This document shows, one piece after another, positions 1 to 11,753 of a stretch of 64,000 nt of DNA. The notes under the pieces are model-generated. The model saw only the letters and a list, made by a program, of their open reading frames with translations. It had not been told where the DNA came from and did not search any database. The translations under genes were made by a program, and so were the position numbers. Source of the stretch: Anaerolineales bacterium (GTDB lineage: Bacteria > Chloroflexota > Anaerolineae > Anaerolineales > UBA4823); contig PQAL01000027.1 in assembly GCA_003105035.1 (NCBI GenBank), forward strand, positions 1-64,000. The letters are read 5' to 3'. The stretch's first letter is position 1. The number at the start of each line of letters is the position of its first letter.

Positions 1-1
1 T

Positions 2-30
2 TTGACAGAGCGATGACCGTTCGCTAACAT
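2..30 (+). promoter_or_regulatory. Candidate sigma70-type promoter at window edge
   Basis: A TTGACA hexamer at 2-7 and TAACAT at 25-30 are separated by 17 bases, which is the standard vegetative spacing. It points toward the membrane protein gene about 180 bases downstream. Nothing recognisable lies in 31-209. The match rests on spacing and hexamers only. Confidence 0.35.
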
Positions 31-209
31 TATCTTTTGAATTGACTAGGGGTATTGGTTGCCGTATCAATCCTGATTGGAAGAGCTTTCCACGACGCAG
101 GAATTTAATCAATTGAGTCGCTTCTTGTGAAGCAATCATCTAGAAGCTTAATGCGTGTTGGTGCTTTGGCCAGCTAAACCAATCCAGGCTCACATTCCGA
201 TATGGTAAA

Positions 210-3169
<2,960 letters not shown>

Positions 3170-3238
3170 CCTCCCGGACCGAATATGGTCATTGCCCGAA
3201 ATCAGGTGTTTTACTGCTGAATAATTATATTTGTGCCT

Positions 3239-3267
3239 ATTCCAGAATACCTGTGCTAACGTATAAT
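3239..3267 (+). promoter_or_regulatory. Candidate -10 element giving a leaderless kinase mRNA
   Basis: A perfect TATAAT lies at 3262-3267. The hexamer 17 bases upstream (ATTCCA, 3239-3244) is a weak -35. Only seven bases separate TATAAT from the ATG at 3275, so transcription would begin at or next to the start codon, and there is no Shine-Dalgarno there. Both observations fit a leaderless transcript; this is inference from spacing. Confidence 0.4.
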
Positions 3268-3274
3268 TAGCTAA

Positions 3275-5443
3275 ATGGCTTTGGAACCTGGCTCACTGCT
3301 TAATAATCGCTACCGCATTGTTGAAGTGCTTGGACAAGGGGGAATGGCGGCAGTTTATAAAGCCATCGATGAAAACCTGGGAGTTGAGGTAGCAGTAAAG
3401 GAAAACCTCTTCACTACAGAGGAATTCGCCCGACAGTTCCGTTTAGAAGCGACAATCTTAGCCAGCCTGCGTCAATCCAACCTGCCCCGAGTGTCTGATC
3501 ACTTTGTGATTGAGCCACAGGGGCAGTATCTAGTCATGGATTTTATTGAAGGTGAAGACCTGCGCCAACGGGTTGACAGGTTAGGTTGTTTACCAGAACA
3601 AGAGGTGATCGTCCTCGGGGTCGCGATCTGTGATGCGACATCCTATATGCATACACGCCAACCAATGATCCTGCATCGCGACATCAAACCTGGGAATGTT
3701 CGCATCACGCCGCATGGACATATTTATCTGGTGGATTTCGGACTGGCAAAGGTTGTAGAAGGGCGCGAAGCAACCCACACAGGGGCGCGAGCGATGACAC
3801 CAGGTTATTCACCACCGGAACAGTATGGTACGGCGCGGACAGATCCACGTTCAGATATCTATTCCTTAGGAGCTACCCTCTACTGTGCGCTGACCAATGC
3901 CCTACCTGAAGATGGCCTTGACCGGGCGATGAAGCGAGTGGGCCTGACACCTATTCAGAAACATAACCCGAAGATATCCGATACACTTGCCAGGATCATT
4001 GAAAAATGCCTGGAAATCCAGCCTCAGGACAGGTACCAAACGGCAGATGAACTTCGTTATGACCTGATGGAAGCCAGGAGCATCTCACGTAGGAAATTGC
4101 CCCTTGAATTAGTACTGCAACCCCCACCAATCACCTTGCACGATCGGCTGCCTGAAGGAAAGCGCGGCAATCAACCTGCCCAAGCCTCCGGAAAGCCTGG
4201 GGAGGTTGGTGGAAAAAAAGTTTCCACCCAGCCGCTTGAATTGGAACGAGGAGACTCACGTTCAGCAAATATCGGATCGAAAAAAGGCCGGCGCTCGAGG
4301 TGGCTGCTCTTAATGTTTTTCCCACTAATCTTGTTAGGTGGGATAGCAACCTATATCATTAATCCGGGAATGGTAACGCAAGCAATCGGACAGTTTTTTC
4401 CTCAGAACAGTCCCACTTACACACCACTAAGTATTACACCAACTGGCACTTCAATTCCCCTGGTGGTTATTGAATCAAAAACTCCTACGCCTACTTTTAC
4501 ACCGACAAGTACAATTACCATCGTTCCAACAGCTACATATTCAGCTACCCCGAGTCCATCTCCGACAATAACGAATACACCCCTTCCAACCCCAATTGGA
4601 GGCTCAGACCAAATTGCCTTTACGACTAACCGAAGTGGTGCAGTTGAGATATGGCTGATGAACAATGATGGTAGTGAGATAAAGCAAGTAACCAATATCC
4701 CTGAAGGGGCCTGTCAGCCTCGCTGGTCTCCTGATGGGTTGAGGTTAGTATTCATCTCCCCTTGCATAAGGCAACAAAGCTATTACCCTGGCGCAAGCTT
4801 ATTCTTGATCAATGCAGATGGATCAGGCCTGACGCCTCTGCCCAACGTCCCCGGAGGGGATTATGATCCAAGCTGGTCACCGGACGGTAAGCATATTGCT
4901 TTTACATCGCTACGCAACAATGGTGTTCCGGGAATTTATGTTATTAATTTAGAGACAAATTCTGTGACTTCACTCTTCGATGATGAAACCAGGGCCATCT
5001 ACCAACCGGCCTGGTCCCCCAACGGGCAGGAAATCGCTTATGTCAATAGCGATAACCGGATTGGTGTCATGGATGTGAATGGTGAGAACAGGCATGGTCT
5101 TACGGTAGGCGGTGGTGATTACAGAGTGAGTAGTCCCTCATGGTCACCAGATGGTTCGGTTGTTATCTTCTCGACCTCGGTTCTATCGGATACGACAGGA
5201 GCAACCACGTTGATAGCGGTGCCGTATACCCTGACCGGAGCAATGCCGGTAAGTGTGCCAAATTCTCTGCTGATCACCGACGCAAGTTACTCTATCGATG
5301 GATACTGGTTGTTATTTACCAGCTGGTATTCGGGGAATCATGAGATCTCAGTGATGCGGCCCAACGGTGTTGATCGACATGCCATCCTGATAGATCCAGC
5401 ATATGATTTTGACCCAGCTTGGAGACCGAATCCAGTTAAATGA
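3275..5443 (+). CDS. Membrane Ser/Thr protein kinase with C-terminal TolB/PD40-type beta-propeller
   Basis: A Hanks-type kinase occupies residues about 10-275: glycine loop GQGGMAAV (20-27), catalytic Lys42 in VAVK, HRD at 134-136 with HRDIKPGN, and DFG at 154-156. A basic juxtamembrane linker leads to one membrane span at about 346-365, then a Thr/Pro/Ser-rich stalk of some 80 residues. The outer part (about 455-722) carries repeated W-SPDG motifs typical of PD40/TolB propeller blades. The architecture is of a receptor kinase with a cytoplasmic catalytic domain and an extracytoplasmic propeller that would sense a wall component or ligand. No PASTA repeats are present. Neighbouring genes do not reveal the substrate. 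Confidence 0.9.
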   Translation: MALEPGSLLNNRYRIVEVLGQGGMAAVYKAIDENLGVEVAVKENLFTTEEFARQFRLEATILASLRQSNLPRVSDHFVIEPQGQYLVMDFIEGEDLRQRVDRLGCLPEQEVIVLGVAICDATSYMHTRQPMILHRDIKPGNVRITPHGHIYLVDFGLAKVVEGREATHTGARAMTPGYSPPEQYGTARTDPRSDIYSLGATLYCALTNALPEDGLDRAMKRVGLTPIQKHNPKISDTLARIIEKCLEIQPQDRYQTADELRYDLMEARSISRRKLPLELVLQPPPITLHDRLPEGKRGNQPAQASGKPGEVGGKKVSTQPLELERGDSRSANIGSKKGRRSRWLLLMFFPLILLGGIATYIINPGMVTQAIGQFFPQNSPTYTPLSITPTGTSIPLVVIESKTPTPTFTPTSTITIVPTATYSATPSPSPTITNTPLPTPIGGSDQIAFTTNRSGAVEIWLMNNDGSEIKQVTNIPEGACQPRWSPDGLRLVFISPCIRQQSYYPGASLFLINADGSGLTPLPNVPGGDYDPSWSPDGKHIAFTSLRNNGVPGIYVINLETNSVTSLFDDETRAIYQPAWSPNGQEIAYVNSDNRIGVMDVNGENRHGLTVGGGDYRVSSPSWSPDGSVVIFSTSVLSDTTGATTLIAVPYTLTGAMPVSVPNSLLITDASYSIDGYWLLFTSWYSGNHEISVMRPNGVDRHAILIDPAYDFDPAWRPNPVK

Positions 5444-5673
5444 CCATTCACCTCCATTGTATTAAGGGGAAATCTTTTGGGGAGCGTAAGCTCCTGATTC
5501 TCACCAGGTTTATATACTACAGAAAACAATAAGATCGGCTTTATTCCTTGAATTTAGGACTAATGATACTTGTAAATTTCCCTGTTTTCATGGATAATGA
5601 ACTACGTATTCCATCAGAACAATTTCATTCCAATTAAATACAACGGCCACTATATCTAGTAGAAGGAGTGATT

Positions 5674-6558
5674 ATGACAGCGCAAATCATTGATGGGAAG
5701 GCAATTTCAGAAAAGTTACTCACTGAAATTGCTGCAGATGTACAGGCTATGGTCAAGAATGGACTACCCTGCCCCGGCCTCGCAGCAGTATTAGTGGGTG
5801 AAAATCCGGCATCACAGCAATATGTAAGCATGAAGCGGAAAACCTGTGCAAAATATGGGCTTGAGTCCTATGGATATGTCCTACCAAAGACAGCCACCCA
5901 GGCTGAAGTGGAGGGGTTGGTCAAGGAGCTGAATGCAGATCCAAAAGTGAATGGGATCTTAGTTCAACTTCCCTTGCCCGATCATCTGGATGATGAAAAA
6001 ATCCTTAATTCCATCAGCGTTGAAAAAGATGTAGACGGATTCCATCCAATCAACATTGGCCGGTTAGCCCAAAAAGGTCGCGAGCCATTATTTGTACCCT
6101 GCACACCTGATGGATGTATATATCTGATCGACCAAACCGGTTTTAATCTCAAAGGAGCAAATGCGGTCGTTTTAGGGCGATCAAACATCGTGGGGATGCC
6201 TGTCGCACTCTTACTGGTGAAGCGTGATGCAACTGTCACGATTTGCCATTCACGATCAAAAGACCTCCCCAGCATCTGCCGCAGTGCTGACGTATTGATC
6301 GCTGCGGTCGGTAGACCAGAAATGGTGAAAGCCGATTGGATCAAGCCTGGTGCAGTGGTGATTGACGTTGGAACCAACCGGGTGGATGATCCCACCACAG
6401 AAAAAGGTTACCGCCTGGCAGGCGACGTAGCATTCAACGAAGCCAAGGAAGTCGCAGGTTGGATCTCACCGTATCCCGGTGGCGTGGGGCCGATGACGAT
6501 CACCATGCTGCTGCGTAACACCGTCAGGGCAGCCAAGATCCAGGCAAAAACTCTTTAA
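5674..6558 (+). CDS. folD: Bifunctional methylenetetrahydrofolate dehydrogenase/cyclohydrolase
   Basis: FolD interconverts 5,10-methylene-THF and 10-formyl-THF in two steps (NAD(P)-dependent oxidation, then cyclohydrolysis). The 294 residues cover the full family length. Visible signatures are the substrate-site YVSMKRKTC around residue 50 with its catalytic Lys, GILVQLPLP near 95, DVDGFHP, CTPDGC, the Rossmann segment VVLGRSNIVGMP, and the C-terminal PGGVGPMTI. The ATG at 5674 is chosen because AAGGAG (5663-5668) lies five bases upstream; a GTG two codons earlier overlaps that site. A strong terminator follows, so it appears monocistronic. Confidence 0.96.
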   Translation: MTAQIIDGKAISEKLLTEIAADVQAMVKNGLPCPGLAAVLVGENPASQQYVSMKRKTCAKYGLESYGYVLPKTATQAEVEGLVKELNADPKVNGILVQLPLPDHLDDEKILNSISVEKDVDGFHPINIGRLAQKGREPLFVPCTPDGCIYLIDQTGFNLKGANAVVLGRSNIVGMPVALLLVKRDATVTICHSRSKDLPSICRSADVLIAAVGRPEMVKADWIKPGAVVIDVGTNRVDDPTTEKGYRLAGDVAFNEAKEVAGWISPYPGGVGPMTITMLLRNTVRAAKIQAKTL

Positions 6559-6568
6559 AAATTAATTA

Positions 6569-6600
6569 ACGACTGCAGATCATTCCTGCAGTCGTTTTTT
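6569..6600 (+). terminator. Intrinsic terminator after folD
   Basis: A perfect 10-bp stem (6569-6578 with 6586-6595) encloses a 7-base loop and runs into a T tract ending at 6600. It separates folD from the regulated purine-catabolism promoter just downstream. Confidence 0.85.
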
Positions 6601-6611
6601 CTTGGAAAAAG

Positions 6612-6665
6612 TTGTCTGACAATTGACAAGTAGATAAATATTTGCTAAACTTATTTGTCTGACAA
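6612..6665 (+). promoter_or_regulatory. Promoter flanked by two identical GntR-type operators
   Basis: The palindrome TTGTCTGACAA occurs at 6612-6622 and again, identically, at 6655-6665. Between them lies a near-consensus promoter: TTGACA at 6623-6628, 17-base spacer, TAAACT at 6646-6651. The first operator abuts the -35 and the second starts three bases after the -10. Operator centres are 43 bp apart, about four helical turns, so they lie on one face of the DNA. The sequence fits the TNGTNNNACNA pattern known for GntR-superfamily sites. The likely binder is the GntR/UTRA protein encoded at 9874-10605, giving autoregulated repression of 6697-10605 (inference). Confidence 0.7.
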
Positions 6666-6696
6666 CTTACGTCCAAAGAGCATAATTAGGTAGATC

Positions 6697-8088
6697 ATGG
6701 GCACATTATTAGTTCGTAATGCTGAAATTTTGGTAACGATGGATGAGCAGAGGAGGGAAATCCGCCAAGGGGGACTGTTCATAAGGGATGGTTTCATTGA
6801 GCAAGTTGACGCAACCGAGCACCTCCCACAAACTGCCGACGAAATCCTGGATCTGCGAGACCATATTATCCTGCCTGGTTTAATTAACACTCACCACCAT
6901 TTTTATCAAACTCTTACCCGGGTAGTCCCTGCTGCTCAAAATGCGAATTTATTCAACTGGCTAAAAACACTTTATCCGATTTGGGGCAGGATGACACCTC
7001 AAGATATTTTCATATCCACGCAGGCTGCTCTGGCAGAGTTAGCGTTATCCGGCTGTACGACAGCCTCTGACCACCTGTATATCTTCCCAAACGGATCAAA
7101 ACTGGATGATGAAATTGAAGCAGCAAAAGAAATCGGACTGCGTTTGCATGCATCGCGCGGGTCCATGAGCCTGGGAGAAAGTAAAGGTGGTTTACCGCCA
7201 GATCGTGTTGTGGAAGATGAAGGATTTATCTTAAAAGACTCACAGCGACTAATTGAACGCTATCACGACCCGAAACCCGGTGCGATGATCCAGATCGTGA
7301 TCGCCCCATGCTCGCCATTCAGCGTGACAGGTGATTTAATGCGATCAAGTGCAGCTTTGGCACGCCAGTATCGGGTGCAGCTGCATACCCACCTTGCTGA
7401 AACCCAAGATGAAGAAGTATTTTGTTTGCAAAAATTTGGTGAACGTCCGGTTGAGCTAATGGATAGGTATGAATGGATCAACCGTGACGTCTGGTTTGCA
7501 CACTCCGTACATGTTAATGAAGGTGAGATCAAAGTTTATGCCGATCACGGGTGCGGAGTGGCGCACTGCCCAACCTCAAACATGCGCCTGGCATCGGGCA
7601 TTGCACCAGTTATGGCCATGTTGCAGGCTGGGGTAAAACTCGGTCTAGGTGTAGATGGCTCGGCAAGCAATGACGGCTCTAACTTACTTGAGGAAACTCG
7701 GCAGGCATTACTGGCTGCCAGGGTAAAAGCAGGGCTGGCTGGCGCTTCAAAGTCCAGCGAGACAAGCTCACCCTTAATGACCGCCCGGCAGGCGCTTGAG
7801 ATAGCTACCCTCGGGGGGGCGAGTGTATTGGGGCGCCCTGATCTGGGGTCCCTCGAAGTGGGAAAGTGTGGAGACTTCTTCGCCATCAACCTGAAGAGAC
7901 TGGAATATGCTGGTGCATTGCATGATCCGATCTCTGCTATTGTTTTTTGTGCGCCAGTAAAAGTGGATTATACGATTGTTCATGGAAGAGTGGTTGTGAA
8001 TCAAGGTGAGCTGGCAGGATTGGACTCTCATAAACTAATCGAAAAGCACAATCAAGCTGCCTGGAGGCTGGTAAATGGGAATAATTAG
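6697..8088 (+). CDS. Amidohydrolase, 8-oxoguanine deaminase / SsnA-like
   Basis: A 463-residue cytosolic metallohydrolase of the COG0402 (TrzN/SsnA) subgroup. It has the metal-binding NTHHHFYQTL (the HxH pair near residue 66), HTHLAETQDEE (near 230), a downstream His in WFAHSVHVN, and the catalytic Asp in GLGVDGSASNDGS (near 320). The GSASNDGSN signature and overall length best match the family annotated as 8-oxoguanine deaminase or hydroxydechloroatrazine ethylaminohydrolase. Its gene overlaps adenine deaminase by 14 bases, which supports a purine aminohydrolase role. Guanine or another aminopurine remains possible as substrate. It is the first gene after the operator-flanked promoter. Confidence 0.82.
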   Translation: MGTLLVRNAEILVTMDEQRREIRQGGLFIRDGFIEQVDATEHLPQTADEILDLRDHIILPGLINTHHHFYQTLTRVVPAAQNANLFNWLKTLYPIWGRMTPQDIFISTQAALAELALSGCTTASDHLYIFPNGSKLDDEIEAAKEIGLRLHASRGSMSLGESKGGLPPDRVVEDEGFILKDSQRLIERYHDPKPGAMIQIVIAPCSPFSVTGDLMRSSAALARQYRVQLHTHLAETQDEEVFCLQKFGERPVELMDRYEWINRDVWFAHSVHVNEGEIKVYADHGCGVAHCPTSNMRLASGIAPVMAMLQAGVKLGLGVDGSASNDGSNLLEETRQALLAARVKAGLAGASKSSETSSPLMTARQALEIATLGGASVLGRPDLGSLEVGKCGDFFAINLKRLEYAGALHDPISAIVFCAPVKVDYTIVHGRVVVNQGELAGLDSHKLIEKHNQAAWRLVNGNN

Positions 8089-9862
8089 CTCAACAATCAG
8101 CAAGTCATTGGTCGATGTTGCCATGGGTAAGGTTCCTGCAGATTTGGTTATCCGTAATGGCTGTTGGGTATGCGTCCAATCTGCGGAAGTTCTCCCAAAT
8201 ACAGATATTGCGATAAAAGATGAACGTATCGCGTATGTCGGTGAAAATGCCGGGCACACAATTGGTGAACATACCCAGGTGATTGATGCGAAGGACAGGT
8301 TCCTGGTGCCAGGGTTGCTCGATGGCCATATGCATGTCGAATCTGGAATGCTAACGGTCACTGAATTTGTGCGCGCAGTAATCCCGCATGGTACGACTGG
8401 TATGTTCATAGATCCCCATGAGATCGCCAATGTCTTTGGATTGGAAGGTGTACGATTGATGGTGGAGGAAGCAGCCTGCCAACCAATCCATGTATGGGTG
8501 CAGATGCCATCTTGTGTGCCGTCAGCGCCAGGTTTGGAGACGCCTGGAGCAACTCTTGGCCCGCGTGAAGTTGCCGAAGCGATGAGCTGGGAGGGGGTTG
8601 TCGGTCTGGGGGAGGTGATGAATTTCCCTGGAGTGTTTTTAAACGATGACAAGATGCATGCTGAAATGGCAGAAGCCCGAAAAGCCGGCAAGGTGATTGG
8701 CGGTCATTACGCCAGCCCCGATTTAGGCCTGCCTTTCCATGGTTATGTGGCTGGGGGGCCGCAGGATGATCATGAAGGGACACGCCTGGAAGATGCCCTG
8801 GAAAGGGTCCGTCAGGGGATGAAACCCATGTTGCGTTTTGGCTCTGCCTGGCACGATGTTGAGGCACAGATCAAAGCTGTTACTGAGCATAAAGTAGATC
8901 CAAGGCACTTCATTTTGTGCACGGATGACTCTCACTGTGAAACACTGGTTGATGAAGGGCATGTAAACCGTGCTGTAAAAGAAGCAATTGCACATGGCCT
9001 CGACCCACTGACTGCCATCCAGATGGTCACGCTTAACCCTGCGGAACATTTCGGTGTAACACAAGATGTGGGTTTGATTGCCCCAGGTCGATACGGCGAT
9101 GTGCTGATTGTAGATAAACTTGAAACCCTGGATGTAAAAGCGGTAGTAGCCAAGGGTAAACTTATTTGCACAGATGGTGATGTACTGGTCGATTTGCCCC
9201 AATATCAATACCCCGCCTGGGCTATTGCATCGGTGCATCTGGGACATGAACTACAGGCAAAAGATTTCAGCTTACCTGCGGCAAAGGATGGAACCCATCA
9301 AGCCCAAGTGATCGGAGTAATCGAGAACCAGGCACCCACCAGGCATCTCCGAATGCAGGTTGAGGTAACATCAGGTGAAGTGCAGATTGATCCACAAATG
9401 GATATTGCTAAATTGGCAGTGGTCGAACGCCATCAAGGCACAGGGCGAGTACAGGTTGGCCTGGTGCATGGTTTTGGATTTACCACCTCTTGTGCCATCG
9501 CTACAACAGTTGCCCACGACTGCCATCAGATGATTGTAGTTGGGACGAGCGATGTTGAAATGGCGGTCGCTGCCAACCAGCTTCGGGCAATCGGTGGTGG
9601 CCAGGTGGTGATCCGAGATGGTCAGGTGATCGGGCAAGTGGAGCTTCCGATTGCCGGGCTGATGTCTGGCGAACGCGCTGATATTGTCGCGAAGAAAGCA
9701 AGGACAGTGTTGGAGGGTTTTAAGACTTGTGGATGCCAGCTCAATAATCCTAATATGCAATTGAGCCTGTTAGCGCTGGTGGTCATCCCAGAGTTACGAC
9801 TTTCGGATCTGGGTCTGCTGGATGTCACTAAGTTCCAGTTTATTCCCGTCATCGATGGATGA
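8075..9862 (+). CDS. ade: Adenine deaminase
   Basis: Converts adenine to hypoxanthine and ammonia. The 595-residue protein follows the bacterial Ade layout: N-terminal beta-sandwich piece, amidohydrolase barrel with LDGHMHVES near residue 86, IDPHEIANV near 110, the GLGEVMNFPGV segment, GGHYASP, and the catalytic HFILCTDDSHCE near 275-286. A C-terminal domain contains the HGFGFTTSCAIATTVAHDCH stretch characteristic of this family. It overlaps the preceding amidohydrolase gene and its stop overlaps or abuts the regulator start, indicating one transcript. Its product hypoxanthine would feed a molybdenum hydroxylase such as the one at 60830. Confidence 0.93.
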   Translation: MGIISSTISKSLVDVAMGKVPADLVIRNGCWVCVQSAEVLPNTDIAIKDERIAYVGENAGHTIGEHTQVIDAKDRFLVPGLLDGHMHVESGMLTVTEFVRAVIPHGTTGMFIDPHEIANVFGLEGVRLMVEEAACQPIHVWVQMPSCVPSAPGLETPGATLGPREVAEAMSWEGVVGLGEVMNFPGVFLNDDKMHAEMAEARKAGKVIGGHYASPDLGLPFHGYVAGGPQDDHEGTRLEDALERVRQGMKPMLRFGSAWHDVEAQIKAVTEHKVDPRHFILCTDDSHCETLVDEGHVNRAVKEAIAHGLDPLTAIQMVTLNPAEHFGVTQDVGLIAPGRYGDVLIVDKLETLDVKAVVAKGKLICTDGDVLVDLPQYQYPAWAIASVHLGHELQAKDFSLPAAKDGTHQAQVIGVIENQAPTRHLRMQVEVTSGEVQIDPQMDIAKLAVVERHQGTGRVQVGLVHGFGFTTSCAIATTVAHDCHQMIVVGTSDVEMAVAANQLRAIGGGQVVIRDGQVIGQVELPIAGLMSGERADIVAKKARTVLEGFKTCGCQLNNPNMQLSLLALVVIPELRLSDLGLLDVTKFQFIPVIDG

Positions 9863-9873
9863 GGATATTTGAG

Positions 9874-10605
9874 ATGGCAAAAAATGGTGTCTCCACTTCA
9901 CAACGCCTGCATGAAGCGCTTGGACGGATCATCGCCGATACCCCGCCGGGTGACAGGTTACTGACGGAGCCGCAATTAGCCCGCCAATTGAACGTATCAA
10001 GGGCAACGTTGCGAGAGGCCATGCGGACATTTGAGACTCAAGGTTTGATCTATCGTCATCAAGGCTCGGGCACCTATGTGATCCATCCTTCCCAGGTGAT
10101 CGACACTGGATTGGAAGTATTGGAAAGCATTGAAACGCTATCAAATCGGATAGGATTGCAGGTTTCGATGGGAGAGTTGGTCATTGAGCATTGCCCTGCA
10201 AATGAAGAATGTGCTCAAGCTTTGTCAGCAGATATAAACGAACCAATCCTCCGTGTGTCACGCATCATCAAAGCTGAAGGTCGGCCTGTTGCCTATCTCA
10301 TTGATGTCATCCCCGATGATATCCTGACACCCGAAGAGCTGGAGCATGGATTTACGGGCTCGATGTTGGATCTGTTGCTTCGTCGGGGAGCTCCGCCGTT
10401 GGGATCGTCGCGATGTGAAATCAACGCCGATACGGCCAAATCAGAGGTAGCCAAAGCACTGCGAATTCAACGAGGGGATGTGTTGCTGCGATTTATTGCA
10501 TATTTGTACAGTACAAACGGAAGGGTGGTGGATTACTCATATAGTTATTTCCTGCCTGGGTATTTCAACTTTCATATCATCAGACGGGTAGGCCTGAGTC
10601 TTTAA
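9874..10605 (+). CDS. GntR-family regulator with UTRA (HutC-type) effector domain
   Basis: Residues about 10-75 form a GntR winged helix (LTEPQLARQLNVSRATLREA, then a wing with HQGSGTYV). Residues about 90-240 match a UTRA small-molecule domain as found in HutC/FarR regulators. It is the third gene of the purine operon and probably represses the promoter at 6623-6651 through the paired palindromes, with a purine or degradation intermediate as inducer (inference). The ATG at 9874 has GAGG nine bases upstream; an ATG at 9859 that overlaps the ade stop would add five residues. Confidence 0.88.
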   Translation: MAKNGVSTSQRLHEALGRIIADTPPGDRLLTEPQLARQLNVSRATLREAMRTFETQGLIYRHQGSGTYVIHPSQVIDTGLEVLESIETLSNRIGLQVSMGELVIEHCPANEECAQALSADINEPILRVSRIIKAEGRPVAYLIDVIPDDILTPEELEHGFTGSMLDLLLRRGAPPLGSSRCEINADTAKSEVAKALRIQRGDVLLRFIAYLYSTNGRVVDYSYSYFLPGYFNFHIIRRVGLSL

Positions 10606-10666
10606 TGAATTGCGTATAGACATTAATCAAATAAATATATTTTCAAACAAAAAAGGAGAGATAAAA

Positions 10667-11617
10667 ATGCGTAGTTTTTTAGGTAGAGACATCCTGTCAC
10701 TGAAAAATTTTGGCAGGGAAGAGTATTTCAGGGTATTCGAAGCGGCTGACGAGCTGCTACCATTTGCCAGAGATCGTCGAAACTCCGACATGCTCAAAGA
10801 TAAAACCCTGGTGACTGCTTTTTACCAACCGAGCACCCGAACCAGGTTAGCCCATGAGGCTGCAATGCACCGCCTCGGTGGGCACGTGTTGGGTTTTTCA
10901 GATGTCAAAAACACCCGCGCAGGAGATTTTTACCAGGAATCGATCAAGGACACCGTGCGCATGCTTGAGTTCTATGGCGATGTCATGGTAATGCGACACT
11001 TCCAGCAAGGTGCTCCACATGAAGCCGCGAAATGGGCAAGCATCCCCGTGATCAATGCGGGGGATGGCTGGGGCGAGCATCCTACCCAGGTACTCACCGA
11101 CTTGTATACCATTATGACTGAAAAAGGTACATTGGACGGCTTAAACTTCCTGTTGATTGGCGATATGCGCATGCGAACAATGCACAGTATTTCTTATGCC
11201 ATGTCACAATTTGATATCAACGCATTTTATGTATCGCCACCTGAGATGAGTCTGACTGAAGATTTCAAAAAGGAATTGAATGATTTGAATCTCAGCTATA
11301 CGGAGATTGAGCATGTCGAACAGGCCATCGCTGAAGCGGATGTAATCTACATGGAACCTGTAGTTCAACCAGATTATACGAAGGCACGTGATGAGCGTGG
11401 CGCAACGATTGGACTTACACCAGATAATTACAAAGTGACCAGAGAACTTATGCGAAAAGCCCGGCAAGATTCGATTATCCTGCATTCGTTACCGCGCATG
11501 GATGAGTTATCCGTAGAAGTCGATGACACCCGCCACCAGCGATATTGGGTTGAGGCATTCAATGGTGTGGTGATTCGCATGGCGCTGTTGGCTTTAGTCC
11601 TGGGTGCAATGGAGTAA
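10667..11617 (+). CDS. Aspartate-carbamoyltransferase-like protein with altered acceptor site
   Basis: This 316-residue protein has the carbamoyl-phosphate site of the ATCase/OTCase superfamily: STRTR near residue 51, HPTQVLTDLYTI near 133 and RTMHS near 167. Motifs that define aspartate use differ. The 80s loop reads RAGD where ATCases have a catalytic Lys-Gly-Glu. The RVQKER region that holds the aspartate-binding Arg is replaced by EPVVQPDY. HPLPR is HSLPR. It may therefore use another amino acceptor, or run in the phosphorolysis direction. ATG 10667 has AAGGAG eight bases upstream and replaces a longer in-frame start at 10610. Context (purine deaminases, YgeW-like enzyme, carbamate kinase) argues for catabolism; biosynthetic PyrB is the alternative. 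Confidence 0.75.
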   Translation: MRSFLGRDILSLKNFGREEYFRVFEAADELLPFARDRRNSDMLKDKTLVTAFYQPSTRTRLAHEAAMHRLGGHVLGFSDVKNTRAGDFYQESIKDTVRMLEFYGDVMVMRHFQQGAPHEAAKWASIPVINAGDGWGEHPTQVLTDLYTIMTEKGTLDGLNFLLIGDMRMRTMHSISYAMSQFDINAFYVSPPEMSLTEDFKKELNDLNLSYTEIEHVEQAIAEADVIYMEPVVQPDYTKARDERGATIGLTPDNYKVTRELMRKARQDSIILHSLPRMDELSVEVDDTRHQRYWVEAFNGVVIRMALLALVLGAME

Positions 11618-11623
11618 ATACAG

Positions 11624-11659
11624 ATGGGTGCTTCGTCCAATATGAAGCACCCATTTTAT
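11624..11659 (+). terminator. Intrinsic terminator
   Basis: A perfect 11-bp stem (11624-11634 with 11644-11654), nine-base loop and a T-rich tail. It ends the transcript that includes the ATCase-like gene, so the next carbamoyltransferase gene probably has its own promoter. Confidence 0.8.
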
Positions 11660-11710
11660 TATTACTCCTCATAATCCGCATCATTTGAGTACTATCGTTC
11701 ATCATTTTTT

Positions 11711-11737
11711 ATAATGTAGGTTACGTTGACTGACACA
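11711..11737 (+). promoter_or_regulatory. -10 element and degenerate operator upstream of the YgeW-like gene
   Basis: A perfect TATAAT lies at 11711-11716, without a convincing -35 at 17 bases. Eleven bases downstream, TTGACTGACAC at 11727-11737 matches the paired upstream operator at 9 of 11 positions. It could be a weaker site for the same GntR regulator, but a chance match is possible. Confidence 0.35.
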
Positions 11738-11753
11738 GTATGGAGAGTGATAT

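Noticed and set aside
5460-5500. GGAGC-GTAA-GCTCC hairpin after the kinase gene as terminator
   Set aside because: The stem is only five base pairs and no T tract follows.
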